Source: Saxidomus purpurata
Lineage: Eukaryota; Mollusca; Bivalvia; Venerida; Veneridae
Direction: 5' to 3'
Length of the DNA stretch: 64,000 bases
Assembly: GCA_022818135.1 (NCBI GenBank)
Contig: JAFMSR010000001.1
Location: forward strand, 34,069,463-34,133,462
Made by a program: the position numbers and the translations under genes. Position 1 is the first letter of the stretch. Each line of letters opens with the position of its first letter. Of this stretch, positions 1-14,200 are shown piece after piece. The notes under the pieces are model-generated. The model was not told the origin of the DNA, ran no database searches, and worked only from the letters and a program-made list of their open reading frames with translations.

Positions 1-1542
1 ACATTTCATACACATTATCATCGAATTGTTCCGGGAAAGCATTTTGCAATCCATTTGAAATATGATTATATTTTGGTTGGTTCATAACACGATGTTTCAT
101 ATTGTTTTCGGGGTATTTTATTTGAATACCCTTATGAACAAATAAAATGCAAAATTAACTGACATATGTCACGTAATGCTCCATTTATAAAAAAATTTGC
201 TTTTCGCAGCAGATATTTCTTCTGACATGTACACCGTTATGTCGCCACTCATTTATATTCAACCCCCATTCCGTTTTAACACATTTAACAAACGCGGCAA
301 ACAAATGACATCTGAAAAAGACAAGGACAATCTTGATGTCAACGAATATAGTTGACTTTGCCAATTAAGCATATTTCAGTCTTTTTTATAAACGATAAAT
401 TCGTGGAATACACACCGTGATAGGACAGTTGGGTTTGCCTGCGTGCGTTTGTAATGTTTTGCTTACGTGCGATCCTATTTAAGTAGACTACGTACGTTTT
501 TTATCATGAAAATGTCGACTGGCGTTTGCCAAAAATAAAATTCTTCATGAGGTTTATGTTTAACATAAAATGCATCAAGCAAAATGGCCCTATAACTCAT
601 CAAAAACATTAATGAACAATCAAAATATAGTTCATATGTGTTAAAAAATGATGACAATTATCTCAATTAATTACAATTTAACGTAGTTTTTGCATCTCTG
701 GATAATGTTGTATTCGAAGTGTTCTCGAAAACCTTGCACATGTGTATGATGATCAGTACATGGACAGATAGACAATTTAATGCATTTTTATTGCGCTAGG
801 TCTCCTCAACTCGAAAACAAAACCATATCTTCGAAATTTGCTACTTGGGTTTGCATTTAGGGTCACGTTGCTTTTTCCTTTCACCATCCTTCTTCAAACG
901 GTATTTTGATTTATATAGTAGTTTCAGGGATGTTCTTGAATGAATCATTCCTTTCTCAAATATCAAAATTGCAAACTACTATTACATGCCTAAGATATGT
1001 GCTTACAAGTATTAGGTGTCGGCCGTATCACTCTCACTCCTAAGTAACCTACTTAAATAATGTTTATGTACATGTATAAGTACGTGCCACATGATTTTCG
1101 AATATTGGCCAAGTTTCGATTCAAAAAATAGCATTAACTGTAAGAATGGAAAATGGGTTCCTTATTTAAGAATATATTATATATTCATTGTTGTTGGGAG
1201 GGTACATTTATGTAGAAAGTAACGTCTAGTATGGTGCCATTTTGTGAAACAAGACGTTCCTTGTCTTATAAATGTCTCCGCCATGCCTAATAGTAAACAT
1301 ATTAACTTCACTCTGGAACGAGTTAATTGTTTTTAAAAAGAAATGTCATGTTGAAAAATTCATATTCAACATAGTGATTGCAATAAGTTTACTAAAGGAA
1401 ATACGAGTTTATATAGACAAACAGTCTGCATAAAAATGGCGACCTTGGAGCGTTGATGAGACAATATGGAATGTAACCTAGAACTTAATATTTGATACTT
1501 CTATGCAATGAAATATAAACGTTCTATTCTATATCGTTGCAG
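1..1542. other. Upstream region or 5' intron
   Basis: AT-rich, with no recognisable coding exon or transposon protein. The acceptor at 1541-1542 implies that at least the 3' part is an intron separating a 5' untranslated exon from the ATG exon. No convincing promoter motif was identified. Confidence 0.5.
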
Positions 1543-2245
1543 TTGCTGTAAGTCATGGCAAACACAATTTTTCAAGATCTGGAATCTAAAGTTGGCAAAG
1601 ACAAGTCTTTCAATTTGCTGTATCAAGGAACGAATGCCGTCGATGTTGAAGAATTTCATTTGAAATGTGATGGGAAAGGACCAACACTTACCATTTTATA
1701 CGGAAAATACAATACAGTATTTGGCGGATACACAAGCGAAAGCTGGACCTGTGATAACAAGAAAACGAAGCCTGATGAAACTGCATTTCTTTTTTATAAA
1801 AAAGACAACGATAGTGCAAGCTGTAAGATTATTCCAATTAAGACAAGCTACGCAGACAAAGCTATTACATGCGATGAAAGATATGGTCCAACATTCGGGG
1901 TAGGGTCTCTTGCGTGGAATAGTTTTGACCTGCAAACATTCAGAAAAGATAAATCGAAAAAGGAATTTGAAATAAAAGACAAGTTTATGTATTTGAATGG
2001 ACGCATATCTATTGGACATGCGTATGATGTAGACAATTTACAAACAGCGAATCCAGAAAACGTTATTGGACAAGCACATAATGTAGACACTTTACAACAA
2101 CTGAATGCGGCAAACATTACTTTTCGTCAAAGAAAGGGCATAGTTCCACATGATAATCCGAACGTAACTGACGACAGGTCGGTGAAAAGCGACATCAATG
2201 CGCTAACGTTAGCTGTTAAACGTATAGAAGTCTATCAAGTTGTAG
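1543..2245 (+). CDS. IFI44-like: IFI44-like gene exon 1 (TLDc domain)
   Basis: The acceptor AG is at 1541-1542, followed by a 12-nt leader with an in-frame TAA at 1549-1551 and ATG at 1555, so this start is well supported. It encodes residues 1-230. The donor is G|GTAAGT at 2245/2246, phase 1. TLDc hallmarks are LLYQGT (21-26), [11 protein letters not shown] (34-44), FGGYTSESW (56-64), DETAFLF (74-80) and the closing RIEVYQVV (223-230). Residues 153-188 are an 18-residue tandem duplication inserted before the last TLDc strand. The reading frame runs on past the donor to a stop at 2311-2313, which would be used only if the intron were retained. Exons upstream of 1543 would carry the promoter and are outside the window or unrecognised. 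Confidence 0.85.
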
Positions 2246-5200
2246 GTAAGTCTTTATTACTATTCTATTTCGCTCGACTGATGAACAAAGTACATGTAAC
2301 CTACTCTCCATAAAACACACTTTAAGGAGCTTGTCTCTTTTTAAATGAGTGATTAATTGGGGTAAAATGAAAATATTATCTGCTAGATGTAGCGAGTGCC
2401 CCTTTAATAAGCCTGAAACCTTGACGCTGATAAGTTTTTCGAAACGAGATTAAAGACTTAATTAAAATTAGTGTGTGTTCTTCAGTTTAATTGTAAGAAG
2501 TAAAACAATTCATTAAACGCGAATGCATAAAAGCGGAATTATGCGCATTTTTTTCAAGTAAAAGTCCAGCTGAAATAGGTACAAATGTTTGTACAAAAGG
2601 GTAGAGGAAATAAAAACCTTTAACCCAATACACCAAACTCTTCCCGTTATCATTTTAGAAAACAGCAACTGCATGCATGAGTTTCTCATTTGTTAATGAA
2701 ATTATTTTATTCGATTTGATTTAAAAGGGATTTTATCAAGGACCGTCCAAAAACTATTAAGTAGCTTATTGCTTGGATGAGTCCCCGGCATGTCTCCTTT
2801 CATGCCTAGAAAGATGAATGTTGGTGCCAAAAAAGGAGAAATTTACCTGACTGCAATTTCCATTCAGTATCACTAGTTTTCCTGGTGAGATATCCAATGA
2901 GCATTCGAAAGCCTGTACTCTGGTAGTGGTTTACTCAGGCCTCGACCATGGCCGCAGCATATACAAGGCCTACTGGTATCTCTCTGCTAAACTGTACGAA
3001 CGCGCCACTACGTGTACTTAAGGCACTGGGTGCCATTTTGCACATTTCAGCACAGTGCCGGAAGTGAGTTCACAAGAGGCCAAAGAAAACAAAACCACTT
3101 TCTACGGTGAACCCTCATCCGGCACTGTTTGAGAAACAGTCAGTATACAGTCTGAACCAATGTCCACAGCCAGAACTTGTCGTCTGTTTCAATCAGCCCA
3201 GTCCTGAACCCCATCTTCGAGAGGCCCCATCACACAGCAGGTGCTCCAGTAGTCGTCTCACGACAGAAGTTCGCTGTCTAACAGTGAATGAAAAGGATCC
3301 TCAAGAGACCAAGCATGCTGAGAACCCTTCCCATTCACTGCCGAGAGACTGAAGTGAGCCCCGAAAAACTCACCGGGCGGTCAAAAAACACAACTAGGCG
3401 TAATTTGGCTCCACCCAGCATTGGTGAGCCTATTAACAAAAAAGGTTAGCAAGCTCACCACCCACTCAAGAGCTCTCCAGATTGAGCGGGCCAACCTAAG
3501 TTAGCACACCACCCATTCGAGGTTTCCTGATGCATGATGCGACCCCAAGTATCCGAGATAACCCATACATGATGCGAATTTGTAGCCTAATCAATGAGAA
3601 TAGGGTTATCAGCCCCTGCCCTCAGGCTTCCCAGAGCACAGGCTGTCAGTCGCTTTTCTTCCTTCTACCTCAGTTCCACTGGCTAAAGATAAATTTAAAG
3701 TCCCAAAAGTAGGTCATCCACATGGCCAATTCCGACCTAGATGTGAGTGACCGAGTCCGAAAAGTGGCAAGTAAGGATGCCTCCCCCAGCACAGACACTG
3801 TAGGGGAGGTCGTCGGTCTTCTGTTAGAGTCTGCCGCCATCGTGGTGTTGTTTGTGTAGTGGCCCCTGTCACCCGGCGCTCGTCAGCGGCACACAGTGAT
3901 TCTGGTAGATTCTGGTGGTCATCTCACACCGTGCGTCTTCGTTCCGGCGTTGATAAATAACAAACGGCCCTTGTCAGAGTCACCCCCTCGACGTTAGCTG
4001 AGGCCCCGACAGTCACTAGGTCAATGTACCGAAGTACAAGTGGACCGATGTCCTGTGTGTGTTGACCTAGTTTCCGTCGAGACCCCGCGCCTGCTCCGCG
4101 ACGTGCACGTCACGAGGGGCAGAGAGCAGATAATTCTATTTTGCTAAGTAGGTCAACTCAAAGTGATAGTTTTCACATTTAAACTTGCGCTTCGCGCTCG
4201 TGAAAATATTACAATTACATCACTTCTCGGTGAGATATTATTCCAAAGCAAACAAATATCCTCTATATATCCCGTATATTATAATAGCTGAAATACGAGA
4301 CTGTGCATACTTCAATCTCATTAAAATCAGATTTAATATATTCGCTCATTTCGCTAATTGAGTAGAGGAGCGTAAATTAGGATATTATTTTAATGGGATT
4401 GTGTATACTTAAGCCAGTACATTCCGTGAATACGACAGTCCGTATATTTAAAGAATAAAGGAATCTTAATAAACTTCAACATATATTGTGAAAAACGGAA
4501 GTCCTTATATTGCTAAAATACAGCTTTGCGTTTACTTTTAAATACGTAATACTAGCTATACTATCCCATAAATAACTGTAATGAGGAGTGTGCACATAAG
4601 TTCGTATATTTCGAAAACACGGGAGTCCGTACACTTTAAAATACGGGAATCTAAGTACAATGTATACAACCACGTTTATTCAGAAATTCGGAAGTGTGTA
4701 TACTGCTAAAGTACAATAGTTTGTATACTTTAAAAAAGGACACGGCGTTACTCAGAAATTCGGAAGTCCGTATACTGCTAAAGTACGATAATTTGTATAC
4801 TTCACGAAACGACACGGCTTTACTCTGTACAGGAAGATGTGAAACGTATTTAACTGAAATACGGAAGCGAGCGTTAAAGTCCGTAGAGTTATAAAATACG
4901 ACATTACATAATTTTTCATTCTTATATCAGGACCTGGATTTGCATTATCAACGTTTTGTGCTACCTAAATATCTCTAAAGTTGAAGCAAATTATATCAAG
5001 AAAGTATTTCATAATCCGCTGTGACGTGCCTGACTTTTTCATCTTTTAGGTGAAATGTTCTAATTGAGCCGACGCCATTGCATGAAATGAAGTATATGAC
5101 GCGCTGCAAACAAGTTTTAATAAGTTTAAACAAAAACATTTGATCTTTATCTCTGACATTTCAAAAAGGTTAGCTGTATGTTTGCATATCAGTTGATAAT

Positions 5201-8200
5201 AAATGAAAACTATAAAAGTATCCGATACCATACAGTACAGTGCAGTACACCACAGCGCAATACAATACGACACAATACAATGCAATACGTTTCATTTTAC
5301 GTCGGCTAGAGTAATGTATTAGTGCAACATCAGCTCTGGAGAGCGTTTGAACTGAACAGGAAATAGCATTTTGAAAAAGGAGTTGCAATACAATGCGCTT
5401 ACGAGTTTCTAAGAATTAGCGACCCATGTCGCAACACAAGAATTTAGTTCTTGGTCTGCTTACACGGTGAATCCACAATAGCCATAAAATAATAGTAAAT
5501 TAAGTTATAAATCTTAAAGGATAAACGTAGAGGCGGGTGATTAAGACTAACTTATAAAATAAGTGTCTACTTCACATGATCACATATTTAACAAATACAC
5601 TAACAAACATAAATAATGATAATAATACATCTCAAAATAAAACTCAAGCATTTATCCGAGTATTAAGATATACTGAAGGCAAATAAACTAAAACTTAATA
5701 TAAGAATATATTGGTTTTGTTAAACAAAAAGATAAAATAGTTCGTAACTCGAGCTTTCATAATAAATTGTACAACTTTGATTTTTTAATGCAATCAAAGT
5801 TGATCATTTGACTTTTGTTATTTCAAGCCTCTACGGTCTGCATTCGTGAGTTGCATATACGCAATATGCGTACACGAATATCAACATCCATTCATTAAAA
5901 AATATCCACCAACTTCTCTTCTTTAAGTGTTATATAAAATGAATGTTCGTATACCCCCCCTCCGTATATGGCTGAAATATCATTCCTGTATACTTAGTAT
6001 ACTATTTTCATATACAAGGCCGTATTCCTGGACCGTATATATCTAGTTTACGGCGTACATTATCAAAATACCGTTCCCCCTGCATGCACAAGTCCGTATT
6101 TCTGTCGAGTATATTCGAAATATACATTAGTCGGGCTTATAGCATGGCAATTGTAATAACTTGCGGGATCTTATTTATTCGATTATGTCTCAAACAATTT
6201 GACGTTCAAATGTTTTGAGAGATCAATCAAGTGCAATGGGAGAATATTTGCACCCAGTTCCAGCCTAAGGTAAGTGACCATGAGTTTGTAGCCATAACTT
6301 GTCTTTTTCCTCTTGAGACTGGCTGATGTAAACCAACAATTTATATTTCTTAATTTATAACATAACTTTTCATAAATAAACTGCAGTGGTACAGAATTTT
6401 CTTTGTTCAAATTTAGATTGAATCGTAGTTAAGATGCATAACGAACATAGGAAATTACTTGTTCGGACGTCTGAGCGAATAACAAAGGCATAAGATGCAA
6501 ACTGAACAAATACACTCGGTTCTGATAGGGAATAATTTAGAACATGTACCAAAGATTTTAAAATTATACAGTTGTAAACTCCCTCCATGTGCAGGAATAT
6601 AAAGTGTCTACCGCCATACACATTGAGCAATGTTATTTGCGGCACTGATTTCGTAACCCCCAAAACAGCTATATACAACTTGATTTATAAGAATTCGTGC
6701 AAGATAACTGATAACCCAATAAATTAAGTTGATATTTGCTCAACAACTTTAGAAAGTAATCCCAATGAGGAATCTTCATAATATCAAGACATCGCGTCAT
6801 GATTGCCACATATTGCATTATGCAGTAGACATTGATTTTGTCCGTCCAACAGAACTTGCTAAAGTTTTTATATGACTATACAATGTTTGGCTATGGACTG
6901 AGGTTTAGGAGGTGATTTATTTTGGCAATATCTTCATAAGGCTTAGTATTTTTCAAAATCCGAATCACTTAATTGAAATCATCAACAAGTTCGCCGTGTA
7001 GCGTGTAATGTACTGAATCTTGTTTCATTGCCGCTGCCATTCAGTTCGTTTTCACCTCCTTTCCTACCTTTTACTTCTTTTTTCACTGAAGATACTTTTT
7101 CATGCTATGTTGTCAAATGCCTCGAAATAGCTAACACTTGCCAGTTCGTTGCCTGAAGAAACAAACTTGTCGTCCGTCATTTTACGTTTTTAATTTACAA
7201 AGTGCAAAATGACAAGACACGCTAGGTGGTTAGAACTCTGCTCGATAGAACGTGTAAATACAAATGTAGCTCCACGCAAAGGTCCGTGCGGAACGAAACG
7301 AAGAGGAATACTTTTCTTCTAATGTACTCTCTGAAATTAGTTTGGAAATACAAATCATCAGGTCAGGATTCGAACCCATGGAAATTGCATTCAAGTTGAC
7401 ATCTTACGACCATGTCACTATCACAATGTAGTGTGAATACAATTTGGTGCATGTAACATATACCATACAACACAACATAAAACAGAAACTGCTTACACAT
7501 TGATAGGCAACCAGTATCGGTCCAGACCAGCCTGCTTGCATGGTCGCAAAGTCTATTACATGTATGTTGGTTTTCCCATGACGCGGCTCAATTTTTTTAT
7601 TTTATTACTCTGAACCATGCAGAACACACGAATTTTAACAGTCTATTTCGCATGTTCAACTATGCACACAACGGTGCTTCCCTGAATATGGCATATAGAA
7701 GGGTATATTTCACAATTATCGCTAATAGCGACAGCAACGTAAAAACTGGCTCTTTTCTACAAAAATTCAATAGTTAAATAATCATCTTTAAACTCCCAAC
7801 TGCGTAATATCTTCGTGATTTCGCTACTTTCGATTTTGAAAACATATCGTAACCGCATAGTTAACCAGAACGACATTCCGTCTGTTATTAAAACCTACAT
7901 TTACATTAAATAACCGGTGAAATGGCGTTTATAAATGCAGTGTAGGTAAAGTATTGCCAGTATAAATGTATATGAGGTGTGTCACTTTCAGCGCGTTTGA
8001 TCGGCTGCTTATTAAAGTCGTGCATGTCTAAAGTGCGTAGTAAGAAACAGACCACTTAAGTGTCATAATGCTGTATCTGTCGAACGTTTAAGAAGTACTT
8101 ACAACCTATGGACATTAACTTGACTAAATTCTTTTTTATGATAAATTGTCGCATATTTTCTTATCTTTGAAACAATATTAATCTCTGCAATCATGCCAAC

Positions 8201-11200
8201 ACCAAAACTGTTGATTACTCATGTTACTTTCTATAAATATGAGATGTATTCAATCTGAAGGATTATTAAGAATTGAAGGTTAGTTCAGTTTTAAAAGTAG
8301 AAACTGCTCTTCTCAGAAACCGGGTACAATAAATGTTAGGATTTGAAAATATAGCAAAACGACATCACCATTTTTCGAGACCGCAGCACTTCTGTATGTA
8401 TCAAAACGACATAAACATCTATCAAAACGACATCACCAGCTTCAAAACCACAGCACCATCTATCAAAACGACATCACCATGTATCAAAACGACATCGCCA
8501 TATATCAAAACGACATCACCATGTATCAAAACGACATCATCATCTTTCAAAACCACAGCACCATATATCAAAACCACAGCACAATGTTTCAAACCACAGC
8601 ACCATGTGTTAAAACCACTGCGCCATATATCAAAACCATAGCACCATCTATCAAACCACAGCACCATCTATCAAAACCATAGCACCACCTATCAAAACCA
8701 CAGCACCATCTATCACAACCGCAGCACAATATATCAAACTGACAGCACCATATATCAAAAGGACATCACCATTTAAAACGTATGTATAGAAAGCAGCTAT
8801 GGCGTTCCATGCTTTTCGTCCCGTGTCAACTGCCGAACCATTGCTTAATTGGAAGTCATGTTTGTCTGTACTATTTTCCCTTTAAAAGTGCTACGATCCT
8901 AAACACCTTAACTTCGCTAATTGTGTGCAAAATCCATGTGTTTTGGTGTGTTTTCGCACTGTTTACCGTTGAATCCTCTGCATTCAACTTGCATTACTTT
9001 CACACGCACGGATGTCTGAAAAAGCCGACAAGCTACGGTCATGCAAGACAGGTGTGGGCATTCTGTAAGAGTATTCATTTTATCAGAATTTGCGAATAAC
9101 TATAAAAATACACGAATCTGTTATACTCGTGTGTGTTTTGTTTACGAAATCGGTATTGTTTTATTGGAGCCTTTTCGTTACGCTAGTTGGAGCAGCATCG
9201 TTAAATTGGAGCCATTGCGTTTTGCCGATACAGTGTGATTATAGGAAGAGGAGTAATCTTGTACACAAATCTCAGAGCCCGTTCTTGTATTTTTTCCTTT
9301 TTTCAAGTATATTTTCAGAACAACAGTGCAAGCCATAGAGCTGAAATTGAAATTTGACAAAATGAATACATTTTTGTATATGAAAAAGCTTATTAAGTTT
9401 AATTAAATCTTTACCACTTCGTTTCAAAATATTTAGCTGCCTTCCGGCCTTTTTACAGATTGTCAAAACGTGTAATCCGTATCTGTACCCAATAGTTAAA
9501 CTGTATCTTCACAGTATAGTTATTATAATGTACCCCTGTGTATGAAACAAAAGAATATCATTTATAAATACATTAAACAGTACCGGGCCTAAAATTGAAC
9601 CTTGAGGCACACCTTCAGTTATACAAGCCCATGAGTTCAGACAAGCCATGTTCTAACAATTTTGCTAGAATGATATTGTAAGGGAGGCAATCAAAGACCT
9701 TTCGCAGATCCATGAGAACTGCTGATACATACTCATTTTCGTCGAGGGCCTGCCTCGAGTCATCCAACAATGTTAGTATTACAGTTTGGCAACCATGAGC
9801 TTTCCTGGAAGCATAAAAATTGTCAAAAATAAATAAAAGATTTTAGAAGGTATGGGTAGAATACTTACTGTAATTAGATTGAAATTAAGCGTCATTCTTC
9901 TTAAAAAGACGTGTTAATTGTGCTTATTTTAATCTATCTGGACATTTTTTAGAGTAGATGGAGAATCTATTAAATTAGTAGGCGGTTAAATGAGTGAAAA
10001 TTTACCATACTTACGCATTTAACATATATGTTATCGCCTCACCTTAAACTTATCAATTATTTTAGATAATGGTACATGTATCTTCATTATTTTATAGGCA
10101 AAACATCAAAACTGTTTTGGGAGAAATTCCTATCATGCATTTTGTTAAAACTGGGATGGTATTGTGGGTTAAACGTTGCCAATGTGAAATATAATTGCTG
10201 TGCCCATGATTGATCTCAGCCCGGCAAAATCGCCGTGAGAGACATTAATCCCTGTGCTACACAGTGTACACCTAAACTTTTAGCTCACAATCCGGAGAAG
10301 GGGTCAAGTGAGCTTTTGTGATAAAAAGTCTTATTTCGTTATATGCTGATGTATATAAACGTGTGTAAAGCCATATATCACAATAAGTTAAGTTATCACA
10401 ATATTCTTTGCTTGTTTAAATTTTACAAATGATATTTATTATTGTTGAAAACAACTCAAGAAGCAGTGCCTTATGAATTATAAAAGTTTTGAACAACCCA
10501 TATAACATCTTATAGCACATACGGAGTGCACACTGCGCTTATGTAGTGCATCTACATTTTTGTCGAGGAATTCTTTCCTCCCCAGACCATTTTGTGTATG
10601 TTGTTTTCTTCAAAAAGCAAATAATAATGTACATAGTTTCTAATATTCTTCGTTCATACCGCGCCAGAAATGCGATTTAGAACAAAAACAAGATCATTTA
10701 TAATTGTTGACTACTTTCTTTCACATTTGTGGGACATTTTGTTCAAAGTTTTCATTGTCATTTTTAAAAATTCAAGCAAACAACATATACGGAGAGGTGC
10801 AGAATTTATGTGAGGATCGAATAGCATTCGAGTTTTTTGATTATATGAAAAGTGGACACATGTACGTAATAGATACAGTACGAGTTTTGCTGTAAAAGTG
10901 TCTTCTTACAACCGTAAGAAGTATACTTTATACACAAGCACAACCAAATTATCCGAGACGAAGCCGAGGATAATTAGGTTGAACTTGTGTATAAAGTTTA
11001 CTTCTTACGGTTGTAAGATGACACTTTTACTGCAAAACGAGTACATGTATCTGACTTATACGACGTTTGATTAGCAAACATGATTCTTGGAACTTTTCTT
11101 GTAGGATGTATTGAATTTGTGTGAAAAAAGAACTTTATACGTATAAGTCTGCTGAGCCTACATATATCATACAGTACTACAAACGGTGATTTTTACCATT

Positions 11201-14200
11201 TTTGCGTTCCGGTTGCGTTCCGGTAGCGGTTCGTTTCCGTTTGCGTTCCGTTTCGGTCATATCGGTCCATCTCCGTTCACCGGACCGATGACCGCAAAGG
11301 ACCGGTAAGCAAACCGTTTCAATCGGTTTTAGCGGTTCTGTGATTGGATTGGCTGACTCTGGTTACTGTGTTTTTTCGTTTAAAATTTGTTAACCAGTGA
11401 CAACGTTAAGCGCTATTCTATTGGAAAAGAAATCAATATGAAGTTGAAAAGAGGTGGTAAATTACCAGTTTGTATTAAAACATATAAATGGATTATCACC
11501 TGACTGGTCATACAACGGATCTTATTAAATCAGCATGGAATCAACATAAGCAGGCAAACTGTTTACTAACAAACTTCCGCTCTAAATTGAAGATTTAAGA
11601 AATCACGTTAAATGAAAACCGTACATTTTATGAATAATCTCACCACTGTATAAAAATCTGTAAACCTTAACATGCAAGTTCACACATGCGGCATGATACA
11701 CCATTCATTTTTATATTTCACCGATTGATGTAGGTGTGTAGATTAGTAAATGTAACTAGGAATTATATTTAAAGCATCATTTTTAATCTTAACACGGACC
11801 TATATACACATGGATTGGCAACTCTCGTATTTTCCTATACAAATTCAACCTTTTTATCGCAGATGGCGAGATTTTATGCGAGATTTTAACATCGATGGAC
11901 AATATCCGAGGTTTGCCGAAATCGAAAACTCCCAGCGACGAGCGTTCACCTGTCCTCCATCTTGAAAAATAATCAATTCAGTCGTGTCCTTCAATAATTA
12001 TGGCTCAGTAGTTTTTTTCCTTTACGTAACTTTAGTCTCATTCCAACCGATATCTTTTTTTTTCGTAATGCGTAACTTTCATCGATTTTGTATGTTGAAA
12101 ATTTTGTCAGCTCGGTGTAGAATATGAAGCTTCTCGCCGTCCTCCATCTTGAAATGTGTCGGGGAAAAACGTAAACAATAAATCAAATTTAATCGAGTCT
12201 ACTTCAATATGTATGGCTCAATAGTTTGTACTTTTTTTTGTTTATGCAACATTTGTCTTATTCCTAGCTCATCTTTTTTTCGTTGCAAGATAAACTTTAG
12301 ATAACTGGTAAACTTAGTCCTTATTAAAAACTGAAACTGAAACTGGTGGCGTCAAAGAACAAGCACTATTAACTCCTGATTTTTCCAAAAATTTTCTGAA
12401 CTGATTCATCCCGGATGCGTACACCAACATCGTATTAGCGCAAAGGGATGCGTTTCACATATCGTTTACCGTGGTTGTGAGGTCCAGAATACTTCCGACA
12501 CTGTTGGTCATCGGTCTGGATCCCGGTTTGCTGCAGGTGCTGCTTTGCGTAAGCGTTCTATCTGAGCCGAAATAAAGAATCTGCTATAACGTTGTTTTTC
12601 CCAGGAATATGTCTGGCTTTGAATGTAAAATTATATTTAGCAGCTAGCCATGTCATATTTCTCACGAGTTTCATAATGTTAAGACACTTTGAACGACCTT
12701 TATTTAAGATGTTAACGGTAGCGCCATTATCGCACATGAAGATGATCTGTTTACGTGGCCACTGTTCTCCCCACAGCACAGTGGCAGCCACGGTTGGGTA
12801 AAGTTCTCTAAACGCCATTGAAGCATCGCTCTGTATTATGTCTGGCCAGTTCTCGCAGAACCAACAATTTTGAAAGAATGCCGAGAATCCAAAAGTAGAA
12901 CTAGCATCAGTATACAGATTCATTTCCTCAGAAGTTGAAAACTTGTCCTCGTAAAACACTGACACACCATTCCATTTTTCTAAAAAATGAAGCCACATTT
13001 GAAGGTCGTCTTTACATTATTTACTTAAATGAATGTAATGATGTAACTCTCGGACGGTTGTGGATATTTGAAGGAGGTACATTGTACGAGACAAAACTTC
13101 GACCTGGAACAATGACACGAGATGCAAAGTTGAAGTGACCTAACAATTGTAAAAGCTCTCTTTTAGTGCAAGACTTTCTATTTAATAAGTTTTGTTATGA
13201 ATTGAATAATCCTTACGACTTTGTCACGAGGAAGCCTTGTCTCGAGCTTATCAGAGTCAAGTATAACTCCTAGATATTCTGACACAGTCGTTGGACCCAC
13301 CGTCTTAGATTTCGACAGAGGCACTTTGATTTTTGGCGAAGATATGCGTCAGCAAAGCCATAGTTCGATAACCATTTGACATCGGACTTTCCACCATCAA
13401 AAAATCATCCAAGAGATGAAAAATGACAGGAATATTGTAATTATGCTCTGCTATCCAACATATAGATTTTGATAGATTGTCAAATATCTTAGGCGATGAT
13501 CTGCAACCAAACACGAGGCGCGTATAGACGTAAAATTTACCGTTCCATTTTATCATGAAATAAGGCATTTGCTGTGGCTTAATTGGTAAAAGTTTGAACG
13601 AATTGGTTATATCCGTTTTGCACAAAATTGCTCCCTGTCCTTGTTCTTTGATGGCTTTAAAAGCGTCATCAATTTTTACATAACTTAAATTACACATTTC
13701 TTTGTCAATTAAATTGTTTATACTACTGAAGACAAATCTACTATAAGTCTTTTCCTTTTCTGAATATTTCCATTCTGCAATGCCAATAGGGGAAACGCGA
13801 TAACTGGTGTATGGCGGTTCATCGAATGGTCCCTGCAAAAAGTTGCCTTCTAAGTCACTTTTTATCAGTTTTTCTACCTCATCTGGTTGATTTATAGCCG
13901 ATAACAGATTTTTACACATCTTATTTTTTGAAGGGAAAGTCTCAATCATAGTATCAAAACCGTTTTTAATGCCGTCACATAAATAGCCCACCAAAGTTCT
14001 GTCGGGATGATGTGCCAATTCAATTTCAAGATTTTTTACACTGATTGGGGATATTGCGACTAGTTGTCATGAGGTTTTGTATCTTGCTGTCGTATCGGAC
14101 CCCTGTTGCATATTTGGACAAAAATCTGACTCATGACGGGTTGATGTACAATGTGAACATTGTCGTGCTCGGGTACCTCCTAGAATAAGCTGAAATAGCT

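Larger units (their letters stand above)
4901..8330. other. Intron 1 sequence without recognisable gene
   Basis: Apart from the microsatellite at 5225-5290 and the SINE-like segment near 7290-7430, no coding similarity was recognised. Short open frames here lack conserved motifs. Confidence 0.5.

Noticed and set aside
1667..2117. Alternative frames overlapping the TLDc exon on both strands
   Set aside because: They are shadows of the TLDc reading frame, which has family motifs and splice logic.
7290..7430. tRNA gene
   Set aside because: Only a B-box and loose A-box region are seen, without a foldable acceptor stem or cloverleaf. A SINE relic fits better. The same applies to 17030-17225, 41255-41480 and 63720-63870.
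8333..8682. Overlapping frames with MYQNDIT-type repeats as protein genes
   Set aside because: They are open on both strands only because the 21-bp minisatellite has a period divisible by three. There is no domain or splice context.
11200..11330. CGGTTCCG-rich block as a promoter or CpG island
   Set aside because: A related low-complexity block occurs at 16590-16712, inside the opposite end of the same DIRS-like element, so it is better explained as terminal element sequence.
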